Assembly (NCBI GenBank): GCA_023261465.1
Contig: JAHFOW010000028.1
Span: forward strand, 1 to 21,536
DNA length: 21,536 nt
Origin: Planctomycetota bacterium
GTDB taxonomy: Bacteria; Planctomycetota; Brocadiia; Brocadiales; Brocadiaceae
Direction of reading: 5' to 3'
Shown here in pieces: positions 1-6,603 of the stretch; within the stretch, counting starts at the first letter, position 1; each line of letters begins with the position of its first letter. The notes under the pieces were generated by a model. The model was not told the origin of the DNA and made no database searches. It saw nothing but the letters and a program-made list of their open reading frames with translations. The position numbers and the translations under genes were made by a program.

Positions 1-365
1 TACTAAAGCAAGAACTAACCCTTCCTGGTGTTACCCAAACGATTGTAATTACCCGTATGGAGGGTAAAACACCCATACCAGAAAAGGAGCATCTGGGCGC
101 ACTGGCAATTGCAACACCCACGCTGTGTATTTTTCTCAGTATAGACAAAATCGAGGAGATTTCAAAAATACTTCTCCCGCATTACGGCATGAATTGCCCG
201 GTTGCTGTTGTTTATAAGGCAACATGGCCTGACCAGAAGATTGTCAGCGCCAAACTGTCCAATGTTACAGAAAAGGTTAAGCAAGCCGGTATTAAAAAAT
301 CCGCACTTATTATCGTCGGATGGGCTTTAGACAAGGAATTCCAGCGATCCTTCTTATACAGTTAA
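1..365 (+). CDS. cobM: Cobalt-precorrin-4 / precorrin-4 C11-methyltransferase, C-terminal part
   Basis: The reading frame is open from the left edge (first full codon at base 3), so the gene is cut and only the last ~120 residues are seen. Family members transfer a methyl group from SAM to C-11 of the corrin ring in cobalamin synthesis. Support comes from an LTLPGVTQTIVITRMEG segment, then RMEGKTPIPEKE, the strand TLCIFLSID, and PVAVVYKATWPDQKIV, which are hallmarks of the CobM/CbiF C-terminal domain of tetrapyrrole methylases. The protein ends in SFLYS, about ten residues shorter than I expect for the family, which usually continues with a basic tail; I see no frameshift that would restore it. 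An ATG at 57 is internal to the domain and is not the real start. Whether it is the aerobic (CobM) or anaerobic (CbiF) type cannot be told from this fragment. Confidence 0.85.
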   Translation, partial: LKQELTLPGVTQTIVITRMEGKTPIPEKEHLGALAIATPTLCIFLSIDKIEEISKILLPHYGMNCPVAVVYKATWPDQKIVSAKLSNVTEKVKQAGIKKSALIIVGWALDKEFQRSFLYS

Positions 366-498
366 ATTACAAATGTGAGAAACATGCCTACGAATCACAG
401 CGGTCTGAAACTTACGGTATCTATAAGCAAACCTTTCAAAGTTTTTACTTCGTTGCAATATCGGCATTCTTCAACACCTAAAATTATCAAGAAAATAC

Positions 499-527
499 TT
501 GATTCGCACGTTTATTTATTGTATTCT
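499..527 (+). promoter_or_regulatory. Candidate sigma-70 promoter for the HU gene
   Basis: TTGATT at 499-504 and TATTCT at 522-527 are separated by exactly 17 bases. Both hexamers are close to consensus. Transcription would begin near 534, leaving a ~55-nt leader before the HU start codon. This is a sequence-only prediction. Confidence 0.5.
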
Positions 528-574
528 TAGCCGAAACGTATCGTTTCTTGTTCCTAATTTTATCAACCATTTTC

Positions 575-583
575 AAAGGAGGG
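575..583 (+). promoter_or_regulatory. Strong Shine-Dalgarno of the HU gene
   Basis: AAAGGAGGG is nearly a full anti-Shine-Dalgarno match and ends six bases before the ATG at 590. It fixes the start and suggests a highly translated mRNA, as expected for an abundant nucleoid protein. Confidence 0.8.
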
Positions 584-589
584 TAGTGA

Positions 590-880
590 ATGAATAAGCA
601 GGAATTAATTGAAATCGTGGCAAAAGAGTGTGAAATCTCAAAGGCATGCGGAGAAAAGGCGGTAAACGCCGTTTTGGATGGCATAAAAAATGGTCTTAAA
701 AAAAGCAAGGGCAAGGAAACCGAAGCGGTACGATTAATCGGCTTTGGTAGTTTTTCTGTAAGAGAAAGGAAGGCTCGAAAGGGACGTAATCCACAAACGG
801 GAGAGACCATTAAGATTAAAGCAAGCAAGACAATAAAGTTTACGCCGGGTCAGGATTTTAAAAGCTTAGTCAACAAATAA
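590..880 (+). CDS. hup: HU/IHF-family DNA-binding protein
   Basis: A 96-residue histone-like protein that binds and bends DNA as a dimer in the nucleoid. The N-terminal helices (MNKQELIEIVAKECEI, about residues 1-45) match the dimerisation part. The sequence then shows IGFGSFSVRERKARKGRNPQTG (about 50-71), with the diagnostic GRNPQTGE at the tip of the DNA-clasping arm, and ends with a FTPGQDFKSLVNK tail. Length is normal for HU (90-95). The start is fixed by a strong Shine-Dalgarno. It is a single-gene unit with a candidate promoter upstream and a terminator downstream, converging on typA. HU and IHF subunits are hard to separate by sequence alone; with no partner nearby, a homodimeric HU is the simplest reading. 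Confidence 0.93.
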   Translation: MNKQELIEIVAKECEISKACGEKAVNAVLDGIKNGLKKSKGKETEAVRLIGFGSFSVRERKARKGRNPQTGETIKIKASKTIKFTPGQDFKSLVNK

Positions 881-906
881 ATAATTTATATAAAACCATA
901 CAAATA

Positions 907-934
907 AAAAAGCAGGCCGTTGAGCCTGCTTTTT
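907..934. terminator. Bidirectional rho-independent terminator between HU and typA
   Basis: The arm AAAAAGCAGGC (907-917) is the exact reverse complement of GCCTGCTTTTT (924-934), around a six-base loop. An A-tract on the left and a T-tract on the right let the GC core AGCAGGC/GCCTGCT act on both strands. It lies between the convergent HU gene (ends 880) and typA (ends 972), so it can end both transcripts. Confidence 0.88.
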
Positions 935-971
935 TATTTACTTTACTTCTTTACATTTATATTTTTTTCTG

Positions 972-2819
972 TCACACCTCAATTGATTCAAGGGGTTGCT
1001 GTCTTCGGTTAGTTCTCCGTTCATTCTCAGTAAGCAGCTTCTTTCTCAATCTGAATATTTTTGGAGTAATTTCCATCAATTCGTCATCTTCAATGTATTC
1101 CAATGCCATTTCTAGTGAAAATTCCCTGGGCGGGGGAAGTTTAATGCCTTTGTCAGCCGTTGCACAACGAATGTTCGTTGCCTTCTTTGCCCTAATAACG
1201 TTAACCGAAATATCATTCTGTTCACAATGCTCGCCTACGATCATTCCCTCGTACACCCGGTCGCCGGGCTTTATAAACATAATACCCCTAGCCAGTAATG
1301 CATCGAGGGAATAAGGGGTCGCTTCCCCATTAGCCATTGAAACCAGCACACCCTGTATACGATGGGGGATATCACCTTTGTAAAGTTCATAGTCATAAAA
1401 ATTATGATATATGACTGCTTCTCCACGTGTTGAACTCAGAAGACGATTCCTCAGTCCAATCAATCCACGGGAAGGGACTTTGAACTCAAAATGGGTGATC
1501 TCTTTTTCTGTTTCCATACTCAGCATTTCCCCTTTTCGCCCTCCTAACATAGAGATAACCTGACCTTCATACTCCCTGGGGACATCAATAACAACATATT
1601 CGATAGGTTCTGCCTTCTCCCCGTTCATCTCTTTAAAAATCACTTTAGGTTTTGATACCTGTAATTCATATCCTTCACGACGCATATTTTCAATTAATAC
1701 GGATAGATGTAAAAGTCCGCGCCCGGAAATGCGGAAGGCATCCGGCGTCTCTGTATCTTCCACCCGGAGCGCAACATTTGACCGGAGTTCCTTGTACAGT
1801 CTTTCTCTCAAGTTTCGGCTGGTGACATACTTTCCATCCTGACCACAGAAAGGAGAATTATTGACAGAAAATACCATGGAAAGCGTTGGCTCATCAATAT
1901 TAATCCTCGTTATCGCCTGCGGGTTCTCCCCAGAAGCAACTGTGTCGCTAATATCAATATTTTCTATTCCTGTAACGGCAACAATATCTCCTGCATAGGC
2001 AGACTTTATTGACTGCCTTCCCAGTCCCGTAAAGGTAAACAACTCAACTATTTTATGTGTCGTAAGTTTACCGTCCTTATCAATTCGAGTAACCTGTTGG
2101 CCTGCATTAATACTTCCATTAAAAATCCTGCCAATCCCAACCCTGCCCACGTAGTCACTGTAGTCCAGTGCCGCTACCTGCAGCTGGAGTGGCGCATTTC
2201 GATCCCCATGAGGCTTGGGAATATTGTGTAAAATCATATCGAGAAGCGGTGTAATATCTTTGCTATCCTCTTCGAGGGTGAGCTTGGCATAACCCTCCCG
2301 GCCGCTGGCGTAAATCGCCTTAAAATCAAGTTGCTCGTCTGATGCATTCAGCGAAACAAAAAGGTCAAAGACCTCATTCAATACTTCTTCACAACGAGCC
2401 TCAGGACGATCAATCTTATTAATAACCACCAGAGGTTTTAAATTGCACTGTAGCGCCTTACGAAGCACAAATCTTGTCTGTGGCATAGTGCCTTCTGCTG
2501 CATCCACAAGGAGTAGAACGCCATCTGCCATTTTAAGTACACGTTCTACTTCTCCGCCAAAATCGGCATGACCAGGAGTATCGATGATATTAATCTTGAC
2601 ACCCTTATAGTTAATAGCAGTATTTTTGGCAAGGATGGTAATACCTCGTTCTCGTTCGAGATCGTTGGAGTCCATAATGCATTCAACATTTTGGATCTGC
2701 TGATTAGACCGGAATGTGCCACTCTGCTTAAGTAATTGATCCACAAGGGTGGTCTTACCATGATCAACATGGGCTATAATTGCCACGTTTCGAATATCAC
2801 CTCTTATTAACTGCGTCAT
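972..2819 (-). CDS. typA: Ribosome-associated translational GTPase TypA/BipA
   Basis: A 615-residue GTPase of the EF-G-like translational family, which acts on the ribosome (50S assembly, cold and stress growth in E. coli). Visible G-domain motifs: AHVDHGKTTL (P-loop, ~16-25), ERERGITI (switch I, ~55-62), DTPGHADFGGEVER (~80-93) and NKIDRPEA (~134-141). EF-G-like domains follow, and a BipA-specific C-terminal region carries EYVVIDVPREYEGQVISMLGGRKGEM and ATADKGIKLPPPREFSLE. An upstream in-frame TTG at 2831 would add four residues, but it lies inside the GAGGAG Shine-Dalgarno (2824-2829). The ATG at 2819 is correctly spaced and gives the family-typical start MTQLIRGDIRNVAIIAH. Length is normal for the family. 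The gene is transcribed alone, from a strong promoter with a structured leader. Confidence 0.97.
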   Translation of the reverse strand: MTQLIRGDIRNVAIIAHVDHGKTTLVDQLLKQSGTFRSNQQIQNVECIMDSNDLERERGITILAKNTAINYKGVKINIIDTPGHADFGGEVERVLKMADGVLLLVDAAEGTMPQTRFVLRKALQCNLKPLVVINKIDRPEARCEEVLNEVFDLFVSLNASDEQLDFKAIYASGREGYAKLTLEEDSKDITPLLDMILHNIPKPHGDRNAPLQLQVAALDYSDYVGRVGIGRIFNGSINAGQQVTRIDKDGKLTTHKIVELFTFTGLGRQSIKSAYAGDIVAVTGIENIDISDTVASGENPQAITRINIDEPTLSMVFSVNNSPFCGQDGKYVTSRNLRERLYKELRSNVALRVEDTETPDAFRISGRGLLHLSVLIENMRREGYELQVSKPKVIFKEMNGEKAEPIEYVVIDVPREYEGQVISMLGGRKGEMLSMETEKEITHFEFKVPSRGLIGLRNRLLSSTRGEAVIYHNFYDYELYKGDIPHRIQGVLVSMANGEATPYSLDALLARGIMFIKPGDRVYEGMIVGEHCEQNDISVNVIRAKKATNIRCATADKGIKLPPPREFSLEMALEYIEDDELMEITPKIFRLRKKLLTENERRTNRRQQPLESIEV

Positions 2820-2865
2820 TTTACTCCTCAAATAGACTGCCTGTTAGGAAATCAATCCTATAAAT

Positions 2866-2898
2866 AAAAAAGCCGCAACGAAAATTCGTAGCGGCCTT
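2866..2898 (-). terminator. Terminator-like hairpin inside the typA leader
   Basis: Read on the minus strand, a GCCGC/GCGGC stem (2891-2895 with 2872-2876) is continued by ACGAA/TTCGT (2878-2882 with 2885-2889) after one mismatch. Six T residues follow (2871-2866), then A and TTT. This is the form of an intrinsic terminator. No minus-strand gene ends here; typA starts 46 bases further on. It is therefore either an attenuator or the end of a short RNA starting near 2949. Confidence 0.72.
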
Positions 2899-2928
2899 AC
2901 AATATTTAAAAATTACCAAGCCTTACAA
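2894..2928. repeat. Nine-base direct repeat flanking the terminator-like hairpin
   Basis: GCCTTACAA occurs at 2894-2902, overlapping the outer arm of the hairpin, and again at 2920-2928, 26 bases apart start to start. On the minus strand it reads TTGTAAGGC. In an AT-rich leader this may be chance, but a duplicated segment next to a terminator arm can take part in alternative folding. Confidence 0.45.
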
Positions 2929-2955
2929 CTACGGCAAAAAAATTAACTGAGCACA

Positions 2956-2985
2956 ATTATAAACAACCATGCCCATTTTTGTCAA
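2956..2985 (-). promoter_or_regulatory. Near-perfect sigma-70 promoter for typA leader
   Basis: On the minus strand, TTGACA (2985-2980) and TATAAT (2961-2956) are both exact consensus hexamers, 18 bases apart. Predicted transcription start is near 2949, giving a leader of about 130 nt before the typA ATG. It is the best promoter in the window. Confidence 0.85.
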
Positions 2986-3048
2986 CAGAAAACACCTACT
3001 CTTTTTTGCCTTGTGCTGTCTTTTGATGCCAGTTATCATCATACAATT

Positions 3049-3849
3049 ATGGAAATATTTACAGGAATTGATATTGGTTCAACGACAACAAAGATCGCTA
3101 TCATGCAAGGAGACACCATACTCGGCACAAGACTAGCCTCTACGGGAGCTAATTGTAAAAAAACAGTAAAATTTTTACTTGACGAGTTGCGGGAAAATTA
3201 TGCCGTGAAAGAGGAAGAAATTCTATATACTGTAGCTACAGGATACGGACGCAGAATGATATTCGCCAACGAAATAGTCACTGAAATAACAGCAAATGCA
3301 AGGGCTGCCAAATGGCTTATGCGCGACAAAACAAATGTAAGAACCATCATAAATATTGGTGGACAGGACTGTAAGGTAATCGCATTAGATTCGAATGGTA
3401 TCATGTTAGATTTTGCCATGAATGATAAGTGTGCTGCCGGTACAGGGCGTTTTTTGGAGGTTATGAGCCGTGTGCTTGAAGTAGAGCTGGATGAGCTAGG
3501 TTCATTATCAGAAAAAGCAGAAGATATACCACACATAAACAGTTTATGCACAGTTTTTGGCGAATCTGAGGTTATTTCACTTTTATCTCAGGGAAAACGG
3601 GTTGAAGATATTATTGCCGGCATCCACAAATCAATTGCCAAGCGGGTAGGGGCAATGGTCAAGAAAATCGGTGTTCATGAAGCTGTATTCTTTGATGGTG
3701 GTCCAGCTTATAATCAAGGATTAAAAAGGGCGCTGGAGCAAGAATTAGGGTCTGAATTGAATGTCCCACCTGACCCACAGATTACCACGGCGCTCGGCGC
3801 TGCAATCATCGCCTACGAACACTTTACTAAAAAGAGAAAAACTTCATAA
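3049..3849 (+). CDS. HgdC/BadF-type ATPase activator of a CoA dehydratase or reductase
   Basis: A 266-residue ASKHA-fold ATPase. Relatives (HgdC, and the BadF/BcrA-type subunits) bind one [4Fe-4S] cluster between two subunits and use ATP hydrolysis to inject an electron into 2-hydroxyacyl-CoA dehydratases or benzoyl-CoA reductases. Visible motifs: GIDIGSTTTK (phosphate loop, 6-15), INIGGQDCKVI (101-111), NDKCAAGTGRF (125-135) with cluster ligand Cys128, INSLCTVFGESEVISLL (163-179) with ligand Cys167, and FFDGGPAYNQG (214-224). The ATG at 3049 gives the typical N-terminus; a GTG at 3013 would add 12 residues and also lacks a Shine-Dalgarno. No dehydratase subunit is adjacent, so the substrate is unknown. 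It stands alone, divergent from typA and convergent with the phosphatase gene. Confidence 0.88.
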   Translation: MEIFTGIDIGSTTTKIAIMQGDTILGTRLASTGANCKKTVKFLLDELRENYAVKEEEILYTVATGYGRRMIFANEIVTEITANARAAKWLMRDKTNVRTIINIGGQDCKVIALDSNGIMLDFAMNDKCAAGTGRFLEVMSRVLEVELDELGSLSEKAEDIPHINSLCTVFGESEVISLLSQGKRVEDIIAGIHKSIAKRVGAMVKKIGVHEAVFFDGGPAYNQGLKRALEQELGSELNVPPDPQITTALGAAIIAYEHFTKKRKTS

Positions 3850-3890
3850 ATACCGCGCAAAATTAAATAAAACCTTCGGACAAAACATCT

Positions 3891-4352
3891 TTAATCATGT
3901 CGCTTTTTCACAAACCTCTCTTCATACTTTATTATTGTATTCTCTTGTTCCAGTGTTTCAATAGAACCTGGCCTTCTTCTGCGTACCTCTGAAATGGCCT
4001 GTAGCGCCGTATGGCCTTTGCTTACAAGGTAACAGGCAAGCATGGTACCTGTTCTGCCGATTCCGGCATCGCAATGAACAACAATCTTCTTCTTTGAAGA
4101 TACAAGGCCATTTGCAAAGAACAGAAACTCTTCAATTTGATCCTGCGTAGGTGATGTAAAATCGGGGATAGGAATATGCTTGTACTCAAATCCGAATTCC
4201 TCTATTAAAGTTTTATGTAGCGGAATCAGAGTCAATGACACTATCGCCTCGATTCCATTATCTTTAAGAAATTCAAGATCTGTAACGATTGACCATGGCC
4301 TTGCCATACCAGCAATTTCACCTTGTATAAGCCAACTAAAATTTTTCGGCAT
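3891..4352 (-). CDS. DUSP23-like dual-specificity protein phosphatase
   Basis: A 153-residue cysteine phosphatase. The signature HCDAGIGRTG (93-102) contains the HCX5R loop, with Cys94 as nucleophile and Arg100 binding phosphate; Asp64 in IPDFTSP is the likely general acid. The overall pattern (NFSWLIQGEIAGMARP at the start, IPDF, GRTGTMLACYLV, and RRRRPGSIETLEQE near the end) closely follows eukaryotic DUSP23 as I remember it, along the whole length. No signal peptide or membrane segment is seen, so it should be cytoplasmic. Its ATG lies two bases after the maf stop and has no Shine-Dalgarno, which suggests translational coupling to maf. The substrate is unknown: phosphoprotein, phospho-sugar and nucleotide substrates are all possible for this fold. 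Confidence 0.9.
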   Translation of the reverse strand: MPKNFSWLIQGEIAGMARPWSIVTDLEFLKDNGIEAIVSLTLIPLHKTLIEEFGFEYKHIPIPDFTSPTQDQIEEFLFFANGLVSSKKKIVVHCDAGIGRTGTMLACYLVSKGHTALQAISEVRRRRPGSIETLEQENTIIKYEERFVKKRHD

Positions 4353-4354
4353 TT

Positions 4355-4930
4355 TTAATTTTTCGTAAAATCATTAAGCATTTCCTGAACTAATTCTAAT
4401 GGTAACCCAACTACGTTCGAAAGGCTTCCATTTATATGCTTAACAAATTTTCTTCCTTCCCCCTGAATAGCATAAGCGCCAGCCTTGTCCATTGGTTCGC
4501 CTGATTTGATATAAGCAACAATTTCTTCCTCTGATATAAGTTTCATTTTAATCTGTGTACGACTAATTCGCAACACTTTCCTCTTAGATGGCGTATCCAT
4601 AATACATACACCCGACACAACGTCATGGTCTGAATTGCTTAGCATTGATAGTATTCGTTTTGCATCACGAATATCTTTAGGCTTACCTAAAATATCTTTA
4701 CCATGTAAAACAACTGTGTCTGCCGCAATAATTATGGCATTTTTTTCTTTTTTTGCGACATCTTCCGCCTTTACATAAGCTAGCTGCATAGCTAACTCTC
4801 CCGGTAAAGCATCTCCAGGAATATACTCTTCTATGGTATGGGGCACAATATCAAAGTGTAGTCCCAAAGATTTCAGCAAAGCCACACGTCTTGGAGAACT
4901 TGATGCAAGGACTAATCGCTTGTTTATCAT
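4355..4930 (-). CDS. maf: Maf family nucleoside triphosphate pyrophosphatase
   Basis: A 191-residue Maf/Ham1-fold protein. Relatives hydrolyse dTTP, UTP or modified pyrimidine nucleotides to the monophosphate and pyrophosphate, a house-cleaning role also linked to septum inhibition. Visible: LASSSPRR (8-15, the N-terminal nucleotide-binding loop), AADTVV (69-74) with catalytic base Asp71, LGKPKD (81-86), and GEPMDKAGAYAIQG (144-157). The AADTVV and KAGAYAIQG pattern fits the dTTP/UTP (YhdE-type) subgroup. Length is normal. No Shine-Dalgarno is obvious. The start codon lies just 13 nt beyond the T-tract of the upstream terminator, leaving no room for a conventional promoter between them. It is followed two bases later by the phosphatase gene, so the two form a likely unit. 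Confidence 0.93.
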   Translation of the reverse strand: MINKRLVLASSSPRRVALLKSLGLHFDIVPHTIEEYIPGDALPGELAMQLAYVKAEDVAKKEKNAIIIAADTVVLHGKDILGKPKDIRDAKRILSMLSNSDHDVVSGVCIMDTPSKRKVLRISRTQIKMKLISEEEIVAYIKSGEPMDKAGAYAIQGEGRKFVKHINGSLSNVVGLPLELVQEMLNDFTKN

Positions 4931-4942
4931 ATATGTTTTGAC

Positions 4943-4980
4943 AAAAAAACCCTTCTACTAGCGCTATTTAGTAGAAGGGT
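4943..4980 (-). terminator. Rho-independent terminator at the end of the ribosomal cluster
   Basis: A perfect 12-bp stem (ACCCTTCTACTA at 4949-4960 with TAGTAGAAGGGT at 4969-4980) and an 8-base loop, followed on the minus strand by a seven-base T-tract (4949-4943). It lies 41 bases after the rplQ stop and is the strongest terminator in the window. maf begins at 4930, almost directly after it. Confidence 0.93.
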
Positions 4981-5021
4981 AAAAACCGATTTAGTAAATT
5001 TTTTATTTTCTTACTTAACTT

Positions 5022-5582
5022 TTATGTCGCAGCGATTTCAGGCTTAACCTCTTCAATTGATTTGGCATCCTCAGGGCATTCAACTAACTCAAAAATAACG
5101 CGCGAAGCGTTATCATTGAGCCGCCTTCCTATCATACGCAACTTTCTTTCCATCCCTTCCATTCTATACTCTAAAACAGGTATCTTTCCAACGTTGCTTC
5201 CCGAAAGCACACCTAATCGAGAACCAGATAACTTTAGAATCCTCGTATAACCGCCAGGCCTGCTTATGTAGCGTTGAGCAATACCTCCAATTTCTCGCCA
5301 TGTACCCTCTCCAAAAAGTTTTTTCACAACCTCTGCATTTCTTAATTTAGAAAGTACCAAGCGATAGCAATGGACATATCCTGCCCTATCGGTATCTTTT
5401 TTCATTAACCCTTTTTTCACAAGTGTAATTATCTTCTCGGCAAATGACTTTGTCTCCTTCGCTTTTTCGAGCGTTGTGATAATTCTACCGTATGTAAAAA
5501 GGCTATTTGTGATATTCTGCCGCAGTGCCTTACGATGAGCAGCAGTTCTGGACAAATGCCTACCTCTCATTTTATGTCTCAT
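5022..5582 (-). CDS. rplQ: 50S ribosomal protein L17 with internal insertion
   Basis: A 186-residue L17, clearly longer than the usual 116-130. L17 binds 23S rRNA near the exit-tunnel face. The N-terminal core is standard (MRHKMRGRHLSRTAAHRKAL, ITTLEKAKE, then RPGGYTRILKL at 109-118). In other bacteria a short RxGD-type turn leads straight into the last strand. Here about 32 extra residues (about 121-152: Gly/Ser-rich, then LEYRMEGMERKLRMIG) come first, before RRLNDNASRVIFELVE resumes the family pattern. An acidic tail follows. The Shine-Dalgarno AAAGGA overlaps the end of rpoA, giving a 4-base spacing and an ATG at 5582. It is the last gene of the alpha operon and is followed by a terminator. 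Confidence 0.95.
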   Translation of the reverse strand: MRHKMRGRHLSRTAAHRKALRQNITNSLFTYGRIITTLEKAKETKSFAEKIITLVKKGLMKKDTDRAGYVHCYRLVLSKLRNAEVVKKLFGEGTWREIGGIAQRYISRPGGYTRILKLSGSRLGVLSGSNVGKIPVLEYRMEGMERKLRMIGRRLNDNASRVIFELVECPEDAKSIEEVKPEIAAT

Positions 5583-5586
5583 AGAA

Positions 5587-6603
5587 CTATCCTTTCCCTT
5601 TATCTCCCTGTTTAATTACTACAGACATCCCAATTGTCAGATTCAATTGCGCTAATTTTTTTTTCACTTCCTTTAGTGTGGTTTTGCCGAAATTTTTTAT
5701 ATCAAGAAGCTGTTCCTCTGTTTTTGTCACAAGGTCTCCTACCGTTCCTATATTTGCGGTCTCAAGACAATTGGACGCACGCACAGATAAATCTAATTCA
5801 GATATTGGCATACCCATCTTATCATTCAACTCCTCCTCGGTAAACTCTTGAGCAGGCTCAATACCTAATCTTTTTTCTATTTGCTGTAACTCACGTCCTA
5901 TTTCAAAATACTGGACAAATGGATTTATATGTTTTCGCATAATCTTTGCAGCCTCAACAAGAGCTATCTCCGGAGAAGTTACACCGTTCGTCCATATTTC
6001 CATAACAAGCCTATCATAGTTTGTACGCCTACCCACACGCGTTTCTTCTACTGCGTAGCGAACATTTCTAACAGTTGAGAAAAGTGCATCCACGGGAATT
6101 ATTCCAATCTCTTGTTCTTCCTGTTCATTTTCTTCCGCTGTCACATAGCCACGTCCTTTTCGAACTTCCATCTCCACACTGAAATTTACGTTTTCTGAAA
6201 GTGTAGCTATATGTAAGTCATCATTTATGATTTCTACAGCGCTGTCAGCGATAATATCTTTGGCCTTAACTTCGCCTTTTTTATTCGCCTGGATTTTTAT
6301 TATCTTCGGCTGGTCTGATAGCAATTTAACTACAAGATTTTTGATATTCAGTATTATGTCTGTAACGTCCTCAACGATTCCGGGTATATTTGTAAACTCA
6401 TGGCTTACGCCGCTGATTTTGACAGAAACGACTGCACTACCCTCCAAAGACGAAAGCATAATCCTCCGTAAACTATTGCCTATTGTATGTCCAAAACCGC
6501 GTTCAAAAGGAGCGGCTATAAATTTACCATATTTTTCGGTCAAAGTCTCTTTTTCCACTTCTACCCTAACTGGAAGCTCAAGACCTCTCCACCTTATTCG
6601 CAT
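5587..6603 (-). CDS. rpoA: DNA-directed RNA polymerase alpha subunit
   Basis: A 338-residue alpha subunit, which dimerises to nucleate RNA polymerase assembly. The N-terminal domain shows FERGFGHTIGNSLRRIMLSS (33-52), the signature dimer and beta-contact helix, and VRYAVEETRVGRRTNYDRLV (181-200). The C-terminal domain (about 266-326) carries DLSVRASNCLETANI, with the Arg275, Asn278 and Cys279 region that contacts UP-element DNA and activators, and then the helix-hairpin-helix FGKTTLKEVKKKL. A TTG at 6615 would extend it by four residues, but the GGGGGAA Shine-Dalgarno sits between it and the ATG at 6603, which gives the typical MRIRWRGLELP start. A 141-base spacer separates it from rpsD. Confidence 0.97.
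   Translation of the reverse strand: MRIRWRGLELPVRVEVEKETLTEKYGKFIAAPFERGFGHTIGNSLRRIMLSSLEGSAVVSVKISGVSHEFTNIPGIVEDVTDIILNIKNLVVKLLSDQPKIIKIQANKKGEVKAKDIIADSAVEIINDDLHIATLSENVNFSVEMEVRKGRGYVTAEENEQEEQEIGIIPVDALFSTVRNVRYAVEETRVGRRTNYDRLVMEIWTNGVTSPEIALVEAAKIMRKHINPFVQYFEIGRELQQIEKRLGIEPAQEFTEEELNDKMGMPISELDLSVRASNCLETANIGTVGDLVTKTEEQLLDIKNFGKTTLKEVKKKLAQLNLTIGMSVVIKQGDKGKG

Larger units (their letters stand above)
366..589. other. Intergenic region between cobM end and HU gene
   Basis: A 224-base gap. The right half holds a plausible promoter for the HU gene and its Shine-Dalgarno. I see no convincing terminator for cobM: the only candidate is a 4-bp AAAC/GTTT pairing around 430-446 followed by T residues, which is too weak. 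A 48-codon open frame (384-530) lacks a ribosome-binding site and any recognisable motif. Confidence 0.6.
2820..3048. other. Divergent intergenic region between typA and the activator ATPase
   Basis: A 229-base gap. On the minus strand it holds a near-consensus promoter, a leader, a terminator-like hairpin, a small 5-bp hairpin (TAGGA 2845-2849 with TCCTA 2856-2860) and the typA Shine-Dalgarno. On the plus strand I see no clear promoter or Shine-Dalgarno for the 3049 gene. Confidence 0.7.

Noticed and set aside
384..530. 48-codon open frame upstream of HU
   Set aside because: No Shine-Dalgarno, no recognisable motif, and it overlaps the candidate HU promoter.
487..828. 113-codon frame opposite the HU gene
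   Set aside because: It is antisense to a certain HU gene with conserved sequence, and its translation has no family pattern.
2817..2831. TTG start for typA four codons upstream
   Set aside because: The TTG is part of the Shine-Dalgarno GAGGAG; the ATG at 2819 is correctly spaced and family-typical.
3013..3048. GTG start for the activator ATPase
   Set aside because: It would add 12 residues before the conserved MEIFTGIDIGST start; neither start has a Shine-Dalgarno, so family similarity decides.
3850..3890. Terminator between the convergent activator and phosphatase genes
   Set aside because: The only hairpin is CC-GAA-GG, two base pairs, too small despite nearby T-runs.
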